Source: Bosea beijingensis
Lineage (GTDB): Bacteria; Pseudomonadota; Alphaproteobacteria; Rhizobiales; Beijerinckiaceae
Direction: 5' to 3'
DNA length: 64,000 bases
Assembly: GCF_030758975.1 (NCBI RefSeq)
Contig: NZ_CP132359.1
Span: 62,001-126,000, forward strand
The notes under the pieces were generated by a model. That model was not told the DNA's origin. It was given only the letters and a program-made list of their open reading frames with translations, and ran no database searches. Shown in pieces: positions 7,880 to 18,330 of this stretch. How positions within the stretch are numbered: the stretch's first letter is position 1; each line of letters opens with the position of its first letter. The position numbers and the translations under genes were made by a program.

Positions 7880-9048
7880 CGCAGAGCCCCTCCCTGCTGC
7901 TGGCCCGGAGCCGGGCGCCGTTGCTGGAGCTGGTCGAGCGGCAAGTAAGGCACGACGCCCTGCCCGTTGCCCGTCGAGTCGAGGATGATCTTGTCGGTCC
8001 CGCCCATCACGCGTTCCATCGTCTCCAGGAAGAGACGCTCGCGCGTCACGGCCGGAGCGTTCTTGTATTGCTCATAGACCGCGTTGAAGCGGCTCGCCTG
8101 ACCGCGCGCCTCGGCGACGGTCTGCTCCTTGAAGGCTTCCGCCGCCTGGACGAGACCGGCCGCACGGCCGCGGGCCTCGGGCACGACGCGGTTGGCATAG
8201 GTCTGCGCCTCGTTGCGCAGGCGTTCCTGGTCGGCGCGAGCCGCCTGGACGTCGCGGAAGGCGTCGATGACCTGCTGCGGCGGGTCGACCTTCTGGAGCT
8301 GGACGAGGCTGATGCGCACGCCGGCATTGTAGCCGTTGAGCGTGTCCTGCATGAGCTGGCGCACCTCGGTCTCGATCGCGCCGCGATCGGTCGTCAGCAC
8401 CGGCTGGATGTTGCGCCGGCCGATGATCTCGCGCATCGCGCTCTCGGCCACGGCCTTCACCGTGCCCGGCGGATCCTGGATGTTGAAGACGTAGTTCTCG
8501 GGCGCGGCCGGATCGATCTGCCACTGCACGATGAAGTCGATATCGACGATGTTCTCGTCGCCGGTGAGCATCAGGCTCTCCTCGATGACGTCGGTCTGGC
8601 GCGAGGCGCGGACCGATTCGATCGTCCGGAAACCGACCTCGGTGGTGATGACGTTCGTCACCTGCGGCTTGATCACGTTGCCGATCGGATAGGGCCAGTT
8701 CCAGTTGGGGCCTTCGCCGGTCTTGCCGGCGAAACGGCCGAAGACGACGTTGAGGCCGACCTCGTTGGGCCGCACGAAATAGATGCCGGAGCCGAGCCAG
8801 ATCAGGATCAGCGCCAAAATGCCGAGAAGCAGGCCGCGCCCGCCGATATTGCCGCCGGGGACCAGGTTCTTCAGCCGGTCCTGGCTGCGTCGCAGGATTT
8901 CCTCGAGATCGGGCGGGTTGCCATTGCCCCCGCCACCGCCGCCTCCGCCGGAACCGCCGCCCCAGGGACCGCCGCCGCCACTACCTCCGCGCTGACCCCA
9001 GGGACCTCCCCCGCCGTTGCCACCGCCGCTCTGATTGCTCCAAGGCAT
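7876..9048 (-). CDS. hflK: HflK, SPFH-family modulator of FtsH
   Basis: Partner of HflC in the FtsH-associated membrane cage. The 390-residue product starts with a Gly/Trp/Pro-rich cytosolic tail (first ~45 residues, long Gly runs), a membrane segment around 70-92, then an SPFH domain with SGIYFVRPNEVGLNVVFGRF and a C-terminal coiled coil. The long Gly stretch is a usual feature of HflK. It is the first gene of the run; no upstream gene is within 130 nt on this strand, so the promoter should lie in 9049-9200. Confidence 0.96.
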   Translation of the reverse strand: MPWSNQSGGGNGGGGPWGQRGGSGGGGPWGGGSGGGGGGGGNGNPPDLEEILRRSQDRLKNLVPGGNIGGRGLLLGILALILIWLGSGIYFVRPNEVGLNVVFGRFAGKTGEGPNWNWPYPIGNVIKPQVTNVITTEVGFRTIESVRASRQTDVIEESLMLTGDENIVDIDFIVQWQIDPAAPENYVFNIQDPPGTVKAVAESAMREIIGRRNIQPVLTTDRGAIETEVRQLMQDTLNGYNAGVRISLVQLQKVDPPQQVIDAFRDVQAARADQERLRNEAQTYANRVVPEARGRAAGLVQAAEAFKEQTVAEARGQASRFNAVYEQYKNAPAVTRERLFLETMERVMGGTDKIILDSTGNGQGVVPYLPLDQLQQRRPAPGQQQGGALR

Positions 9049-9202
9049 TCTCGAGCCGTTCCCTTTCGTTCTGTCGAGGCCAAGCCATAAGCAAATGACG
9101 GCCGCTTGTCAGTGCCTTCGGGCGAAGGCGCTGGGCTGACTTGGTCATGGGCCATGGATTCGTCAACGGCGCAAGCCATTCATCGTGAACGGAAAGCGGC
9201 GA

Positions 9203-9718
9203 TCAGCCGCGCTTGGCGTAGGTAACGAACGTATAAGGGTGCTCGTTCTCGGCATCGGCGGGGTGATGGTCGTTGGCGCCGGCCTCAAAAGCCTCGCGCT
9301 CCCAGTCGGGAAAAAGCGCATCGCCCGAAGGCTTGGCATGGACGATGGTCAATTCCAGCCGGTCCGCCAGCGGCAGAGCCTGCCGGTAGATCTCGGCGCC
9401 GCCCGCGACCACGACGGAATCCGCGCCGCTGGCCGCGGCCAGCCGCTGCCCGATCGCCACCCCCTCGTCGAACGAACGGGCTACGCTCACCCCCTCCGCC
9501 GAAAAGCCGGTATCGCGGGTCAGCACGATGATTTCGCGTCCCGGCAGCGGCTTGCCGATCGACAGGAACGTCTTGCGCCCCATCAGCACCGGCCGCCCGA
9601 GCGTCAGATTACGGAAATGCTTCATGTCGGCCTTCAGCCGCCAGATCAGCCGGTTGTCGTCGCCGATCACGCCATTCTCGGCGACGGCCGCGATCAGCAC
9701 GATCGGACGCTTTTCCAT
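9203..9718 (-). CDS. folA: Dihydrofolate reductase
   Basis: Reduces dihydrofolate to tetrahydrofolate with NADPH. The 171-residue protein shows the family landmarks: PIVLIAAVAENGVIGDDNRLIW near the N terminus (written here as the Met20-loop region), HFRNLTLGRPVLMGRKTF for cofactor binding, VVAGGAEIYRQAL, and the C-terminal YTFVTYAKR. It is the last of three genes thyA-GNAT-folA and starts 3 nt after the GNAT stop. ThyA makes dihydrofolate, which FolA regenerates, so co-expression makes sense. Confidence 0.96.
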   Translation of the reverse strand: MEKRPIVLIAAVAENGVIGDDNRLIWRLKADMKHFRNLTLGRPVLMGRKTFLSIGKPLPGREIIVLTRDTGFSAEGVSVARSFDEGVAIGQRLAAASGADSVVVAGGAEIYRQALPLADRLELTIVHAKPSGDALFPDWEREAFEAGANDHHPADAENEHPYTFVTYAKRG

Positions 9719-9721
9719 GGC

Positions 9722-10200
9722 TCAGCCCTCTGCGCCCAGTCGCGCGAGCGCCTCGCCCTCCAGCCGCTTCACGGTCCACTCGTCCTGCGCCTTGGCGCCG
9801 AGTGCCCGATAGAAAACGCGCGACGGCTCGTTCCAGTTCAGCACCCACCAGGCGAGGCGCGGCAGTCCCTCCGCGACACAGCGCCGCGCGAGGCCTGCGA
9901 TCAGCGCCTTGCCGATGCCGCGCCCGCGCTGGTCCGGCCGCACGAACAGGTCTTCCAGCCAGATGCCGTGCCGGCCCGAGAAGGTCGAATAAGTGTAGAA
10001 CCACACGGCGAAGCCGACCGGCTCGCCGTCCCATTCGGCGATGTCGCAAAACGCCTTCGGATTCTCCCCGAACAACGCCTCGGCGATATCCGCCTCGGTC
10101 GCGACGACCTCGTGCAGCAGCTTCTCGTATTCGGCGAGCTCACGGATGAAGCCGAGCACGAGCCCGGCCTCGCCCGGGCGGGCGGAGCGGATGGAAAGGG

Positions 10201-10204
<4 letters not shown>
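9722..10204 (-). CDS. GNAT-family N-acetyltransferase (diamine/thialysine acetyltransferase-like)
   Basis: A 160-residue single GNAT domain with the acetyl-CoA motif [15 protein letters not shown] and C-terminal [21 protein letters not shown]. The overall spacing and the [13 protein letters not shown] segment resemble the spermidine/thialysine acetyltransferase subgroup; the substrate here is not proven. Its start overlaps the thyA stop by 4 nt and its end abuts folA, so it is cotranscribed with both, although no clear link to folate is apparent. Confidence 0.88.
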
Positions 10205-10995
<791 letters not shown>

Positions 10996-11210
10996 GGCGA
11001 CTCTCTGGAAGGCGCGCGACTATAGCCGCTCGAAGCCCGCTTGGCCCCGTCCGGCCGGCAGACATCCCCAGCGTTTGCGGCAGACCCTGCCAAGCTGTGG
11101 CGGGAGCCTTGCCGCTTCACGCAAACGCGACGAACCGTGAGAGCGTTTCTCCGCAAACCCGCCCCAATCGGCGCCGCTCATCGCGCGCTTGATTCGTGGG
11201 GATAGTCGAT

Positions 11211-11474
11211 ATGCCGACCCTGAACGCACCCGGCCGCCTGCTGGCTGCACTTGCTCTCAACGCCCTCGTCGCGCTGTCGGCGCATGGTGAGGAGACCTAT
11301 GCCAATGCGACGATCTCGGAGCGGCAGGCCCGCGACATCGCCTGGAGCGCCGGCCTCGTCCATGTCGAGGAGATCATCCGCTCCGACGATCGCTGGGAGG
11401 TCGCAGGCCGCACCGCCGAGGACGACGAGATGAGCCTCGATATCGACATCCGAAATGGACGCATTCTGAATTGA
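11211..11474 (+). CDS. Small PepSY-like exported protein
   Basis: An 87-residue protein with an N-terminal hydrophobic stretch (about 8-23, ending ALSAHGEE), consistent with a signal peptide, followed by a single PepSY-like unit: ISERQARDIAWSAGLVHVEE, then a short strand pair ending DIDIRNGRILN. PepSY units are common in small periplasmic proteins of unknown or protease-modulating function. ATG 11211 is preferred to a GTG 15 nt upstream because GGGGAT precedes it and the signal peptide then starts normally. No functional partner is evident; the tmRNA gene follows. Confidence 0.75.
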   Translation: MPTLNAPGRLLAALALNALVALSAHGEETYANATISERQARDIAWSAGLVHVEEIIRSDDRWEVAGRTAEDDEMSLDIDIRNGRILN

Positions 11475-11559
11475 GGCCCGGAAATCGCAGTCCCTGTCGA
11501 AAAAGCGTGAGAACCCTTTCCCAACGCCACGGCCTTCCCTATATTCGCAGGTGCCGCTC

Positions 11560-11930
11560 GCAAGAACGGCTATGGCGATAAACGGATCTCGAAATAAGCC
11601 TTTCGGACCCGGGGGCGGTACCCGGCGCCTCCACCACAGCCCTGCGGCGCGAGCACAGGGACACTCCTGCGGCGCGAGCAGCAGGAACTTGCAGCCGAGC
11701 GGTTGCAGGGCTGCGGCGGGGGCGAAATAGGATCGACGAGGGTGTAAAGGTTATCCTTTTGCTCGGCATGGTTCCGCCGTTATCGGGCCAAAGCATAGTT
11801 GCCAACGACAACAATGCTCGGGTTGCTGTCGCCGCGTAAGCGGTGCTGGTTCCCAAACCAAAGCCCTTGCGTTTAGCCGCGTAAGGCGGGGCTCGGAGGC
11901 GCCTGGCAACAGAAGCCTCCACTTCTTTTT
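11560..11930 (+). ncRNA. ssrA: Transfer-messenger RNA, circularly permuted (two-piece, alphaproteobacterial)
   Basis: Rescues stalled ribosomes and tags nascent proteins. The acceptor part comes first and ends in CGCCTCC-A-CCA at 11636. The coding part follows after a spacer and begins GGGGGCGAAATAGGATCGAC at 11718. Its first seven bases GGGGGCG pair with CGCCTCC of the acceptor part, placing a G-U at the third pair, the alanine identity element. The tag frame at 11801-11839 reads ANDNNARVAVAA then TAA. The position of the T arm reads CCGGG-GGCGGTA-CCCGG, not the usual TTCRA loop. Outer ends are approximate. An sspB gene follows directly. Confidence 0.93.
11895..11930 (+). terminator. Terminator hairpin at the 3' end of the ssrA precursor
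   Basis: GGAGGC (11895-11900) and GCCTCC (11915-11920) form a stem with a 14-nt loop, followed by ACTTCTTTTT. It lies 56 nt before the sspB start and probably ends the tmRNA precursor. Confidence 0.7.
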
Positions 11931-11985
11931 CTGACGGCCTGCCGGCTGTTCCCGCCGGAACGCAACAAGCGGAAACCACGACTCG

Positions 11986-12561
11986 ATGTCCAAGGATGTT
12001 CTTCGTTACGATCTCATGGTGCAGGACGCGCTGAAGGGCGTGGTCCGCAAGATCCTGACGGAGGCCGCGCGCGACGGGCTGCCGGGCGAGCACCATTTCT
12101 ACGTGACTTTCCGCACCCAGGCGCCGGGCGTGCGCCTGTCGCAGCGCCTGCGCGAGAAGCATCCCGACGAGATGACGATCGTCCTGCAGCACCAGTTCTG
12201 GGACCTGAGCGTCGGCGAGCATTCCTTCGAGGTCGGCCTGTCCTTCTCCGGCGTGCCGGAGCGGCTGCTCGTGCCTTTCGACGCGATCTCGACCTTCTTC
12301 GACCCTTCCGTCCAGTTCGGCCTGAAATTCGAGGCGCAGGACCAGGCCGAAGAGGCCGCCGCCCAGGAAGCGGAGCCTGCCGAGGCCCCGCCCGCGCCGG
12401 CCAAGATCGTGCCGGCCGCCCTCCCCGCCACCAAGGGCAAGGCGCCTGCGGCCGAACCCGCCGCAGCAGCATCCGCCAAGGCGGAACCGGCTGCCGAGAG
12501 CGATGACAGCCGCGGCAGCGCCGAGGTGGTCAGCCTCGACTCCTTCCGCAAGAAGCCCTGA
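11986..12561 (+). CDS. sspB: SspB-family ClpXP adaptor (alpha type)
   Basis: Adaptor that binds ssrA-tagged proteins and hands them to ClpXP. The 191-residue protein has the conserved core [16 protein letters not shown] region (seen as [15 protein letters not shown]) and [25 protein letters not shown], then an Ala/Pro/Glu-rich flexible linker, and a terminal [11 protein letters not shown] that fits the ClpX-binding tail of the family. The N-terminal region is the longer helical form found in alphaproteobacteria. Placement 56 nt downstream of the ssrA terminator puts the tag RNA and its adaptor side by side. Confidence 0.94.
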   Translation: MSKDVLRYDLMVQDALKGVVRKILTEAARDGLPGEHHFYVTFRTQAPGVRLSQRLREKHPDEMTIVLQHQFWDLSVGEHSFEVGLSFSGVPERLLVPFDAISTFFDPSVQFGLKFEAQDQAEEAAAQEAEPAEAPPAPAKIVPAALPATKGKAPAAEPAAAASAKAEPAAESDDSRGSAEVVSLDSFRKKP

Positions 12562-12575
12562 CGACGACGGACGCC

Positions 12576-13970
12576 ATGACCGAGACGCGCACCGAAACCG
12601 ATTCCTTCGGCCCGATCGCGGTGCCCGCGGATCGATACTGGGGCGCGCAGACGCAGCGCTCCCTCGAGAATTTCCGCATCGGTGGCGAGAGCGAGCGCAT
12701 GCCGCTGCCGCTCGTCCATGCACTGGTGCTGGTCAAAAAGGCCGCCGCCCATGTCAACGCGAAGCTCGGCCTGCTCGACCAGCGCGTCGCCGGCGCCATC
12801 GCCCATGCCGCGGACGAGACGCTCGCCGGCAAGTTCGACGGACATTTCCCGCTGGTGATCTGGCAGACCGGCTCCGGCACCCAGTCGAACATGAACGCCA
12901 ACGAGGTCCTGGCCAACCGCGCCAATGAACTGCTCGGTGCCGGTCTCGGCGCCAAGAGCCCGGTCCACCCCAACGACCACGTCAACCGCGGCCAGTCCTC
13001 GAACGACGCCTTCCCGACGGCGATGCATATCTCCGCCGTGCTGGAGATCACGCACCGCCTGCTGCCGGCGCTGCGCAGCCTCGAAAAGGCGCTGAACGCC
13101 AAGGCCGAGGCCTTCAAGCACCTCGTCAAGATCGGCCGCACCCATCTTCAGGACGCGACCCCCGTCACGCTCGGCCAGGAATTCTCGGGCTACGCGATGC
13201 AGCTCCATCTCGGCATCGGCCGGATCGAGGCGGCGCTCGGCGGGCTCTATGCGCTGGCACAGGGCGGCACCGCCGTCGGTACCGGCCTCAATACCCATCC
13301 CGACTTCGCCGCCTTGTTCGCCAAGGAGATCGCGACGCTGACCGGCCTGCCATTCCGCAGCGCCGACAACAAGTTCGAGGCACTGGCGAGCCATGGCGCG
13401 CTCGCCGCCGCCCATGGTGCGCTCGCCGCGCTCGCCTCCGACCTCTTCAAGATCGCCAACGACATCCGCCTGATGGGCTCCGGTCCGCGCTCGGGGCTGG
13501 GTGAGATCAGCCTGCCGGAGAACGAGCCCGGCTCCTCGATCATGCCGGGCAAGGTCAATCCGACCCAGGCCGAGGCACTGACCATGGTCGCGACCCAGGT
13601 CCATGGCAACCAGGCGACGATCGGCTTCGCGGCCAGCCAAGGCCATTTCGAGCTCAACGTCTTCAAGCCGGTGATTGCCGCCGCCTTCCTGCAGTCCGTC
13701 CGGCTGCTGGCCGACGCCGCCGAGAGCTTCCGCGTCAACTGCGTCGAGGGTATCGAGGCCAACGAGGCGCAGCTCAAAGACTTGCTCTCGCGCTCGCTGA
13801 TGCTGGTGACGGCACTGGCGCCCGCGATCGGCTACGACAAGGCCGCCAGCATCGCCAAGGCTGCCCACCACAATGGCACGACGCTCCGCGAGGAAGCGCT
13901 CAAGGCCGGCGTCGAGGCCGAGCTCTTCGACAAGACGGTGAAGCCCGAGCTCATGCTCGGCCCGCACTGA
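12576..13970 (+). CDS. fumC: Class II fumarate hydratase
   Basis: Iron-independent fumarase of the TCA cycle, interconverting fumarate and malate. The 464-residue product begins [24 protein letters not shown] and contains the fumarate lyase signature [11 protein letters not shown] with the catalytic serine, plus [13 protein letters not shown] and [10 protein letters not shown]. Length and motifs match the family throughout. It lies 14 nt after sspB and heads a fumC-DUF4169-RHH set whose members are often found together in Hyphomicrobiales. Confidence 0.97.
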   Translation: MTETRTETDSFGPIAVPADRYWGAQTQRSLENFRIGGESERMPLPLVHALVLVKKAAAHVNAKLGLLDQRVAGAIAHAADETLAGKFDGHFPLVIWQTGSGTQSNMNANEVLANRANELLGAGLGAKSPVHPNDHVNRGQSSNDAFPTAMHISAVLEITHRLLPALRSLEKALNAKAEAFKHLVKIGRTHLQDATPVTLGQEFSGYAMQLHLGIGRIEAALGGLYALAQGGTAVGTGLNTHPDFAALFAKEIATLTGLPFRSADNKFEALASHGALAAAHGALAALASDLFKIANDIRLMGSGPRSGLGEISLPENEPGSSIMPGKVNPTQAEALTMVATQVHGNQATIGFAASQGHFELNVFKPVIAAAFLQSVRLLADAAESFRVNCVEGIEANEAQLKDLLSRSLMLVTALAPAIGYDKAASIAKAAHHNGTTLREEALKAGVEAELFDKTVKPELMLGPH

Positions 13971-13985
13971 CGCGAGGTTCGCCCG

Positions 13986-14180
13986 GTGGCCGAGATCATC
14001 AACCTCCGCCAGGTCCGCAAGCAGAAGGCGCGCGCGGAGGCTGAGAAGACGGCCGAGCAGAACCGCATTTCCTTCGGCCGGACCAAGGCCGAGCGCAAGC
14101 TGACCGGGGCCGAGCGCGACAAGGCCGCCCGCCATGTCGACGGGCACAAGCTCGACCGCGACGAGCCGGAGCCGGCATGA
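13986..14180 (+). CDS. DUF4169 family small basic protein
   Basis: A 64-residue, highly charged protein beginning with a GTG: AEIINLRQVRKQKARAEAEK, with FGRTKAERKL in the middle and DGHKLDRDE near the end. This matches the DUF4169 family, function unknown. It starts 15 nt after fumC and overlaps the next gene by 4 nt (14177-14180). No nucleic-acid or enzyme motif can be recognised beyond the basic, helical composition. Confidence 0.85.
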   Translation: MAEIINLRQVRKQKARAEAEKTAEQNRISFGRTKAERKLTGAERDKAARHVDGHKLDRDEPEPA

Positions 14181-14401
14181 AGCCGGAGCGCAAGCGCTCG
14201 CTCAGCATCGCCGGCCACCGCACCAGCATCTCGCTGGAAGCGCCCTTCTGGGAGGCGCTGAGGGAGATCGCGGCAAGCGAAGATCGCCCGATCGCAGCCC
14301 TCGTCGCCGAGGTCGATTCCGGGCGCGGCGAACTCAACCTCTCCTCCGCCCTGCGGCTCCATGCGCTGGCGCATTATCGGAAATTGGCGGGCAGCCTTTA
14401 G
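14177..14401 (+). CDS. Ribbon-helix-helix domain protein (RHH_4-like)
   Basis: A 74-residue protein with RKRSLSIAGHRTSISLEAPFWEALREIAA at its N terminus, which fits the RHH_4 ribbon-helix-helix fold: a beta strand carrying the basic DNA-contact residues followed by two helices. C-terminal LRLHALAHYRKLA is conserved in the family. It may be a DNA-binding regulator; the target is unknown. Its start overlaps the DUF4169 stop by 4 nt, so both are translated from the same transcript, probably with fumC. Confidence 0.85.
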   Translation: MKPERKRSLSIAGHRTSISLEAPFWEALREIAASEDRPIAALVAEVDSGRGELNLSSALRLHALAHYRKLAGSL

Positions 14402-14441
14402 GGCTGCACAGGCAATGGCGGGGTCACCGAGCCGGAAGCCC

Positions 14442-14574
14442 TTGTCATTCCGGGGCTTCGCGCAGCGAAGAACACGGAATCCACGACTGGGCGAGCGGTC
14501 TGCAATCAGACGTCGAATGTCTCACCCGGCCGTGGGTTCCGGGTTCGCACCTGTGGCGCGCCCCGGAATGACAA
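14442..14574. repeat. Long palindromic intergenic repeat, type A (copy 1)
   Basis: A 133-bp element whose ends TTGTCATTCCGGGGC and GCCCCGGAATGACAA are exact inverted repeats; an inner pair around GGAATCCACGACTGG and CCGTGGGTTCCG also matches. A second copy lies at 33161-33294 with the same ends and inner arms. It fills the gap between the RHH gene and the end of the AsmA-like gene, where it could act as a bidirectional terminator or RNA-stabilising hairpin. No coding potential. Confidence 0.85.
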
Positions 14575-14688
14575 AGGTCCGTGAGTGAAGGCAGCGCAAG
14601 CGACGACAACACCGCGAACAAAATCACGCCTATTCAATAGCTTGCAGCAAATCCCGGAATCAAATCGCGAAACACTTGAATCAAGCTC

Positions 14689-17600
14689 TCAACGCAACGG
14701 CGCGCCACGAGGCTGCGGCGGTGCGATGCCGCCGCTTGGCGCCTGCACGGCCCCTTCCGGCGAGCTGCTGAGTGGCGCTCCCGGCAAAACCAGCGGGCCG
14801 GACTGTGGTTGAAGCTGTGGCGGCGTGGACTGCGCTGCGGCCCGTTCGGCAGCCGCCGCTCGCTCGGCCGCAGCGCGGGCACGCTCCTCGGCCTCTGCCC
14901 GTCGGCGCGCTTCCAGCTCGGCTCGTGCCTGCTCGATGCGCCGCAATTCCTCGGCACGCTTCTCCTCTGCCTGCCGACGCTGCTCCTCGATGCGCCGAGC
15001 TTCTTCCTGACGCTTCTCCTCGGCGATACGCGCCTCTTCCTGTGCCTTCAGGAATTCGTTGAGCTTGCGCTCGTTCTCGCGCGTCTCGCGCTCGGCCCGC
15101 AGGCGCCGCGCATGCATCGCGCGCTCGCGCGCATCGGCCTCGAAGGCCTCGACCCGCTCGATCTCGCGCGCCAGCGCCCGCGCCGCGACTGTATTCGACA
15201 AGGCGCTGACATCGCTCTCGCGCCGAAGATTCGACAACGGCCCACGCCAGGCGATGCCGATCTGCGGCGCATCGCCCGGCCAGCCCTTGGGCAGGCTGCC
15301 CAGCGGCCTCAGGCCGAGCCTTAGATCGGCGGTCAGCGCACGCAGGTCGAGGATGCCGCTCGCCTCGGCGCGCAGGCCGTTGCGCTCGAAGGCGAAGGGC
15401 TGGAGCCGGATCAACCCGCCGGCCAGCGTGAAAGGCAGCGTGACGTCACCGAGCGCCCAGGCACCCCGATCGAGCGCCTCGCTGAGACGATCCTGCAGCC
15501 GCGAAGCGTCGCTCTCGGACGCATCCTCGCCGGTCCCGGCGATGATCCGCGCATAGGCGTTGGGATCGAAGCGGGCGAGGCGCGTCGCCGTGAATGCGAG
15601 GCTGCCGGCCCCGCTCAGGCCCGCCACCAGCCGCGCCGGCGTCTCGCCCGAGCCGCCGAACTCGACCTGCCCCGAGGCCTTGCCGCCGACGGCCCCTTTG
15701 GTGAACTCGCCGAGATCGACCGCCATCAGGCTGAGCCGCCCGTTGAGCTGCGCGAGCCCGCCATCGCGCCGCAGACCGAGCCGCCCGGCGACCTGCCCGC
15801 CGCCATAGCTGCCGCGGATATCGTCGATCCGGAGCCCGTCCTGATCCGAGCGCAGCGTGAAACTCGCATTACGGATCGCCCCGCCGTCGAAGGCGAGCAG
15901 CGTCCCGGTCTCCACCGCGATATCGAAATCGGGGAAGCCAGCGACGCGCCCGAAGCGCCCGGTCGACCAGAGCGCGTTCGGCGTCGCCGCCGCCTGCCCC
16001 AACGCCGCGTTCATCAGCGGGCGCAGGTCGGCCGCCGGCATCGCGATGCGACCGGAGGAGCGCCCCTCGCGCGGCAGCAGCAGCGAACCATTCACCGCCA
16101 TGCCGCCGAGATGAGCCGTGATCTCATCGAGCCGGATCGCCTCCTCGACGAGGCCAAGCCGCGCAGACGCGTCGATCACACCGTCCGGAAGCAGGCGTGC
16201 CGGGCCTTCGGCGAGAACCTGCCCCGGTCCGTCCGCCTGCAGGGTCAATCGGAGCCCCTGCCGGCCACTCTCGGCGACGATCGAGAGCCCCTGCCCGGCC
16301 AGCGAACCCGTCGCCTTGCCCTGGTCCAGCTCCAAATTGAACCGGCCCGGCCCACCCTGCTGCGGCAATGGCAAGCCGAGGGCCGCGAAAGCCTGCCGCC
16401 GGTCGTTGAGCTCGAAGCCCAGCGCCGCCCGGTTCCAGTTACCGGCCCGGTCGAGCCGGCCGTCGAGCTTGAGCCGGCCCGCCGCAGCCGTGCCTTCGGC
16501 CGACAGGCTGGTGTCGCCCGAGGCCGCGCGCGTCAGCCGGAAGCCGGTATCGAGCCGCGCCAGCCCCTCGCCGACGCGCTGGAGCGCCTGGATCGCGGTC
16601 TCCGGCAGCAGCGGCCCGGCCAGAGCCGTCAGCGTCTCGAAGCGCGGCGCCCTCACCCGGCCGGAAATCTCGCCGCCCTCCGCCAGCAATGCGCCAGCGC
16701 CGGTGACGGCGACGCCGCCGAAGCCATCGACCGACAGCCGGCTCAGCCGCCAGACGTCGCCCTCGCGCCGGAGATCGAGATTGGCCGAGCCCGGCGGCGC
16801 GTTGCGGAAGCGCAGGTTGGTCAGCGCGAGATCCAGTGCCACGTCGCGCTGCCGGAGCAGGCCGGAGAGGCTGTTGCCGGGCGGCAGCGTATCGAGCGAG
16901 AGCCCGTTCAGCGCCGCCTTCGCGGCGATGCGGTTCGGCGCGATCTCGCCGGAAGCGTCGAGGCGCAGGCCCGACGACCCCGCGACCAGCAGGCGCTGGA
17001 AGCGCCCGCCGCTGCCCGTCCAGGCGCCGACGATATCGGCATCTATCCGCCCGAGCCGCGCGATGAAATCGGCCAGCGCCGGATCGAGCCCGGCCCGCGA
17101 CAGCACCAGCCCGACGCGCCTCGCATCCTCGGCCTTGAGATTGAGACGGCCCGAGGCCCCGTTACCATCGAGATTGCCGCTGGCGCCGATCAGCGCACCC
17201 GCCACGCGCACGGAAGCCGAAGCATCGCTCAAGCCTCCGTCATGCAGATGCCCGCGCAGGGCGAGGTTCGCGAAGTCCTCCCCACGCCAGATTAACTGGT
17301 CGAGATCGAGGCTGACATCGAAGGAGCCGGGCAGGCCCTGCAAGGCGCGCTCGAAACCCTGCCTTTCGGCCAGCGCCGTCGTCAGCGCGTCGGCGTCGAG
17401 CCGCCGCGCCCGCAGGGCCAGCGAGCCCTTGCCGGTACCGGGAAGATACTGCCCTTCGCCCTCAAGCCGCGCGGCGCCGCCGGCGAGATCGAGCGTGAGC
17501 CCGGAGAGATCGAGCTGGCGGCTGCCACCCTTGACCCGCCCGGCCACCGCAACGGCACCGCCCGGCGAGAGATTGAAGGCGCCATCGAGTTCGGCACCGA

Positions 17601-18279
17601 AGCCCTCGGCGCTCTTCGGGAAGACCAGCGCCCCGTCGAAGCCGAGCTGAATATCCTCGCCGGTGAGATAGGCCTTCGTCCTGAGCCGGCCGTCATCCTC
17701 GATCTCGCCTGTGGTGACACGCAGCGATGCGCCGGCGACCTCGCCCTCGAAGCGCCACGGACCGGCAAGGCTTACCGCCGACATCTCGGCCGCGATCGGC
17801 GACAGGACGACCGCCGGCTTGCCCGCCTCGCGCCAGATCAGGGTCGAACGGCTGATCGTCAGACGATCGAGGCTCGCTCCGGCCGGGATGCCCGTGCCGC
17901 TCCGCTCGGGCAGGCGGATGGCACCCGACTCGTCGAGCGAGAGCGAGAGCGCCGCGCCGTCTAGCCGCGCTTCGGAGAAGCGGAACTCGCCGCGCGCGAG
18001 CGCCGCCAGCGCCAGTTCCACGGTCGCTTGCTCGGCGCTGGCGGAACTCGCCGTGCCGTCGCCGGGGCCGATCCTGACATCCTCCAGCGCGATGCGCGGC
18101 GAGGGCAGCAGCCTCAGGCCGATGGCACCGCCGACACGCGTCTCGACGCCGAGCGCCTCGCTCAATCGGGTCTCGATCTGCGGGCGATAGGCGCGCCAGT
18201 CGACGAAGCCGGGGCCGATCAGGGCCGCCAGCAGCGCCAGCACCAGCAGGCCGGCCAGAACTGTCAGACTCTCACGCAA
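14689..18279 (-). CDS. AsmA-like protein with C-terminal coiled coil
   Basis: A very long protein (about 1196 residues) anchored by one N-terminal hydrophobic segment (about residues 5-25, VLAGLLVLALLAALIGPGF), followed by the AsmA-type start VDWRAYRPQIETRLSEALG and hundreds of residues of repeated beta-strand sequence typical of AsmA/TamB-like bridges thought to move phospholipid across the periplasm. The last ~180 residues change to an Arg/Glu/Ala-rich coiled coil and a Pro/Ser-rich tail, which is unusual. The TTG at 18279 is a reasonable start; an in-frame ATG at 18354 exists but lies inside a palindromic repeat. Transport role is inferred from family. Confidence 0.8.
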   Translation of the reverse strand: MRESLTVLAGLLVLALLAALIGPGFVDWRAYRPQIETRLSEALGVETRVGGAIGLRLLPSPRIALEDVRIGPGDGTASSASAEQATVELALAALARGEFRFSEARLDGAALSLSLDESGAIRLPERSGTGIPAGASLDRLTISRSTLIWREAGKPAVVLSPIAAEMSAVSLAGPWRFEGEVAGASLRVTTGEIEDDGRLRTKAYLTGEDIQLGFDGALVFPKSAEGFGAELDGAFNLSPGGAVAVAGRVKGGSRQLDLSGLTLDLAGGAARLEGEGQYLPGTGKGSLALRARRLDADALTTALAERQGFERALQGLPGSFDVSLDLDQLIWRGEDFANLALRGHLHDGGLSDASASVRVAGALIGASGNLDGNGASGRLNLKAEDARRVGLVLSRAGLDPALADFIARLGRIDADIVGAWTGSGGRFQRLLVAGSSGLRLDASGEIAPNRIAAKAALNGLSLDTLPPGNSLSGLLRQRDVALDLALTNLRFRNAPPGSANLDLRREGDVWRLSRLSVDGFGGVAVTGAGALLAEGGEISGRVRAPRFETLTALAGPLLPETAIQALQRVGEGLARLDTGFRLTRAASGDTSLSAEGTAAAGRLKLDGRLDRAGNWNRAALGFELNDRRQAFAALGLPLPQQGGPGRFNLELDQGKATGSLAGQGLSIVAESGRQGLRLTLQADGPGQVLAEGPARLLPDGVIDASARLGLVEEAIRLDEITAHLGGMAVNGSLLLPREGRSSGRIAMPAADLRPLMNAALGQAAATPNALWSTGRFGRVAGFPDFDIAVETGTLLAFDGGAIRNASFTLRSDQDGLRIDDIRGSYGGGQVAGRLGLRRDGGLAQLNGRLSLMAVDLGEFTKGAVGGKASGQVEFGGSGETPARLVAGLSGAGSLAFTATRLARFDPNAYARIIAGTGEDASESDASRLQDRLSEALDRGAWALGDVTLPFTLAGGLIRLQPFAFERNGLRAEASGILDLRALTADLRLGLRPLGSLPKGWPGDAPQIGIAWRGPLSNLRRESDVSALSNTVAARALAREIERVEAFEADARERAMHARRLRAERETRENERKLNEFLKAQEEARIAEEKRQEEARRIEEQRRQAEEKRAEELRRIEQARAELEARRRAEAEERARAAAERAAAAERAAAQSTPPQLQPQSGPLVLPGAPLSSSPEGAVQAPSGGIAPPQPRGAPLR

Positions 18280-18330
18280 ATTCCGCTGCCTGCCCCTGTC
18301 GCTCGTGGTGGAACAGCGCCGACTTCGGTC

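Noticed and set aside
11539..12723. Minus-strand open frame across ssrA and sspB
   Set aside because: Covers a structured RNA gene and the opposite strand of sspB; no protein similarity.
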